From Paragorgia papillata (Eukaryota > Cnidaria > Anthozoa > Scleralcyonacea > Coralliidae): 64,000 nt of DNA. Where the stretch lies: NCBI GenBank assembly GCA_035771165.1, contig JAWNZC010000117.1:1182001-1246000 (forward strand). The letters are read 5' to 3'. The translations under genes were made by a program, and so were the position numbers. The stretch's first letter is position 1, and each line of letters begins with the position of its first letter. Positions 60,541 through 64,000 of this stretch are shown in pieces. The notes under the pieces were generated by a model. That model ran no database searches and was not told where the DNA came from. It saw only the letters and a program-made list of their open reading frames with translations.

Positions 60541-62974
60541 AGCCTCTTTCTGCGCTAAATTGTCGGCTGGCTCTGGCTTTTGTATAATATACCTTTGACT
60601 TGTCTTTGCGTTTCTTAACTCTAACGCTTGGCTGCTCATTCGTGTCGTCTCTCGTTTCCGTATCATCGGGTTCCTCAACCTCATTCGACTGATCACCATC
60701 TTCCTCTTCTGGAAACGGAACAGCTAGTTCTGGCGCGGGGATTGGTGCAGGTTGTGTAAGCGGTGCGGGAACTGGAGCAGGTTGCTGGTTCGGAGGTGGC
60801 GTTGGCGAACGGACATCGGGTCGCATTTTCACATCTAACTTTTCTCTATCCTGCTCTACTTTCTCTTCTTCGTGGTTTATCCGTTCTTCTAGCCATTCCT
60901 TTTGCGCCTCTTCGTCGTCTTCCTTCTCTTCTACGCTTTTCTTGGGAGGTGGTCGTGTAGGCGGTGAGGTAGGTCGCCTCTTGTGGGCTCTTAGGGTATG
61001 AGTGTCGTTCCCGGCGTGAATGGGGACGGGGAGTACCTGAGGGCTATGATACTCGCGATTTTTGTATTTGCGGCAACTGTAAGGGCACAAACCAGGCACT
61101 TTATTTTTGTTGAGTTTGCACATACCTATTTTGGCCCATTCCGAACATTTTTCGTCTTTATCTGTGAAATCATTTTCTGTGAAAAAAAGATGAAGCAACA
61201 AAAAAATTGAAATCCATGGCCAGGATTATCATTCGGTTTCTATGACTGAAGTTACTATGACAAATTTCTTACCTGGCCCACAAAGTTCACAACTTTTTAT
61301 GCAATTAGTTTTCATAAAGGCCGAGTAGTGTATGCAATCACGAGTTTCGCTCCAAGCACGGCATTTTGGATTCAAATCTTTGCATTGAGTTATCTCCTCT
61401 AATAAACAAATGATGAAATAGATAAAGAGTGCGCTATGTTATGTCAGACTAGATCACTGGACTGGACTGGACTAGACTAGACTAGACTAGACTAGACTAG
61501 ACTAGACTAGACTAGACTAGACTAGACTAGCTATAGACTGGACTAGACTAGAGTAGAGTAGACTAGACTAATGTAAAAATTAACTTTACGGACAAACCTT
61601 CTTTGTATTGGCTGCAAAAACGACAGGTCAATTTGCATTTGTCCATCATATATTTAGTGTTCAACGAACATACGTTCGGCAGTCTGTTCAGCAGTCTGTG
61701 ACAGTTTTCTTTACTATCCTTGCAATCTTTAGGCTTAATCGGATCTGCAAAATGTCAAGTACATATATGGGTACATGTGCATGTGAGTACATGTGGTGCA
61801 TGCAGTACATGTGGGTACATGTGGTGCATATGGCACATGTGGTACATGTGGCACATGTGGTACATGTGGCAATGTGGTACATGTGGTGCATGTGGTGCAT
61901 ATGGTACATGTGGCACATGTGGTACATATGATACATGTGGTACATGTGGTACATGTGGTGCATGTGGTATATATGTGGTGGTACATATGATACATGTGGT
62001 ACATGTATGATACATGTGGTACATATGATACATATGATACATGTGGTATATGTATGATACATGTGGTACATATGATACATATGATACATGTGGTACATGT
62101 ATCATACATATGGTAGCGTGTTACAACACGTGGTACATTTGGTGGTGCAGATGGTACATGTGATACATGTGGTGCAGATACTACATGTGGTACATGTGGT
62201 ACATGTGGTGCAGATGTTACATGTGGTTCAGATACTACATGTTTTACGTGTGATGCTAATTGTGGCACACATATTACATGTGGTACAAGTTGAACATATG
62301 GTAGTGCATGTGGTGCAGATGGTACGTAAGGTAAGGTACATCTGGTGCATGTGGTACACATGTGGCAGATGGTACACGTAGCGCATCTGTTACACATGTG
62401 GTGCAGATAGTGTGGGTTTTTACTATCTAGGACGCAAAAACATTTTCTCGGTATTCAACCCTGAAAACATGTCTACTAAAGTAACTAAACGTTTATTTCT
62501 GTTACTGCTATATTATAAAGTTATAGACAAATAGTAACAAATCAACTTTTGCAATTCTGTTCTAACTTACGTTTTCTCAGATCAAAACCGCCGATCGTTG
62601 CTTTTTTCCCGGGGTCGGCTGTCACCCCTAAAAAGTCAAATACGAAATGCATTTATTAGTCACACGTTTGCTGTTTACGATATATATTTTTCACCAGGTT
62701 CTCCGGTTTTCCTCCCTCCGTAAACTCAACACCATAGTTTCCCCAGTTAATTCGACTAATAGTTCCATCAAGAAGTGAAGGCCATTGGGTTATCACTCAA
62801 TAAACGCATTAACGTTTAATCTTTTTTAACTTTTAAAACTCCATACTACTTTATGAAAAAGGAAGAAAAGCGAAACGTACCTTTTTTATGCGAGAGATGT
62901 ATTTTTTTACAAAATACATTTTGACTGACGAGAAATGTTAAACCGACGATGATCCAAGAAATTCTTGGCCCCAT
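60404..62974 (-). CDS. Secreted three-ShK protein with acidic/proline-rich tail (ShK gene 4)
   Basis: Five exons: 62974-62881, 62627-62571, 61744-61598, 61398-61273, 61176-60404; 398 residues, all introns phase 1. Residues 1-22 are a signal peptide. Exon 2 is a short linker. Exons 3 and 4 each encode a six-cysteine ShK module and exon 5 opens with the four-cysteine variant (first Cys at 152). The tail then has proline-rich stretches (SPPTRPPPKK), a Glu/Lys-rich probable coiled coil (EERINHEEEKVEQDREKL), proline-alanine repeats and an acidic patch. From about residue 354 the reading frame runs into a dispersed foldback repeat that supplies the last ~45 residues and the stop. Introns carry an ACTAG pentanucleotide array and a CATGTGGTA-type array. 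Exon 3's donor is GTTTGT, weaker than the rest. Confidence 0.72.
61455..61575. repeat. ACTAG pentanucleotide array
   Basis: ~20 units in ShK gene 4 intron 3. Confidence 0.9.
61755..62405. repeat. CATGTGGTA array
   Basis: ~70 loosely repeated 9-12-bp units (ACATGTGGT, ACATATGAT, GTGCAGATG). It fills most of ShK gene 4 intron 2 and opens long false reading frames on both strands. Confidence 0.9.
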
Positions 62975-64000
62975 CTTGACCACCCTGTTCATAAGAAGCG
63001 CAAAAAAGTGCGAAAAGTATATGAATATATTGTGTAGCTTATAGAATCAACAAATGATCATTTGGGGGTTGAGAAGCATATCAAAAATCATAATTATGAA
63101 GGGATGAGTATGGTACAAAATGTTGAATTCGCCATATTTACAGTAATCAATGCAAACTATCTCCTCGTCTTCAAACATCACAACATTTTCAGTTTTCGGC
63201 GCACCACTCAAGCTTTTGTTATGTAAGGATTAGAGAACTCCCGAGAGTTAACTATAAATGGGTTTTTTTGCGTCTAGCACGTTTACCGGATAATTGCTGC
63301 CGCAGCGAGCGAGCCTGAAGCGAGCGAGCAAGGCAGCAAACCTAAATAATGTAGTGAGGCTTTTTCAAATCTTTCATTGGCGCATTGCATTGTGGTCTAA
63401 TTGCTATAGACCCAAAATGCAGTGCGAAAACAACTAACCAGAATACAACGCGCGAAGTACATGCTTTCTTTTCGTTTGGACTGTCGAGCGAACAGGTTTT
63501 CAGGTATGTATGCAGTATGCTAATTGTGAATTTCATGTAAAATTAGACAAATGTCTTTAGTCATCTGCAAGATTAAACAAATGTCATTAGGCAATTGCAA
63601 TTTTGTTTCATTACAACAGACATTTGAACTGTCAAATGGCCAATACTGAGGAGCGGGTGCGTATGCATCTTTTCAATTAATATATAGCCTCTCCCAAAGA
63701 CCTTTAGCCCAAACGCTACCAAGATATCCTAAAGACAAGCCGTGAAGTTTAGTCTACATAGTTCTCAATGAGTCAGTCATTTATTAAACAATTGTTTAAT
63801 CTGAATCTGATGTGCGAAGACGTGTATGTCTATTTTAAGAAGAAATTTTAGCTTTACATTTATATTCAACATTTTACAGTTACATTCTATTGCTTTAAAA
63901 AATACACAATAAAAATATTTTTTTTACTTCTTGAATTTATCTTTCTTGTGTTTAAAATGCATACAGAAAGTCAGAAACACGCAACCACCAAGCCTTCTCC
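62975..64000. other. Upstream of ShK gene 4, nothing recognised
   Basis: Presumed promoter side of ShK gene 4. Short inverted patches near 63290-63440, but no supported gene. Confidence 0.4.

Noticed and set aside
61688..62397. Long Cys/His/Met-rich open frames
   Set aside because: Products of the CATGTGGTA array inside a ShK gene 4 intron; low complexity in all frames.
63342..63536. 64-codon minus-strand frame
   Set aside because: Contains inverted repeat-like DNA and no recognisable domain.

Overview
This window is animal nuclear DNA: AT-rich, with genes split by GT-AG introns and a very high load of transposon remnants and microsatellites. Tandem NXPE-like genes, a cluster of secreted ShK-domain proteins and Penelope/hammerhead remnants together suggest an anthozoan cnidarian (sea anemone or coral). 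That identification is inference. No prokaryotic, plasmid or viral feature was seen. Nine multi-exon protein genes could be rebuilt with consistent intron phases; all gene models are read by eye from splice sites and protein-family resemblance.

Region 1 (1-24 kb) holds two tandem minus-strand NXPE/PC-esterase-like membrane-protein genes (1409-7464 and 17087-20929). Their five-exon structures match exon for exon and their 5' flanks are also duplicated (8.8-11.3 kb matches 22.9-24.1 kb). Copy-specific insertions (hAT elements, a 5S-derived SINE, a mariner, a pogo-like MITE, foldbacks) separate the copies.

Region 2 (24.7-37 kb) is a housekeeping block: STN1 (CST telomere complex, minus), TMED10 (p24 cargo receptor, minus) and ATP6V1D (V-ATPase subunit D, plus). 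The last two are divergent across a 493-bp shared promoter interval.

Region 3 (41-63 kb) is a cluster of four secreted ShK-domain genes in alternating orientation (+,-,+,-). Each has a signal-peptide exon and then ShK modules on phase-1 exons. In every gene the most C-terminal ShK module keeps four of six cysteines, lacking the first and last. Three genes continue into unusual low-complexity tails (Gln/Asn-rich; Gly-Gln-Gln-Gly-Tyr/Phe repeats with a basic His tail; acidic/proline-rich).

The rest is mostly mobile DNA: six hAT-type elements with 8-bp target duplications, three MITEs with TAA duplications, tRNA- and 5S-derived SINEs, LINE 3' ends, a Penelope-like remnant, a well-formed hammerhead ribozyme motif inside a ShK-gene intron, and many foldback elements, including a dispersed family with a conserved arm and a variable terminal hairpin.
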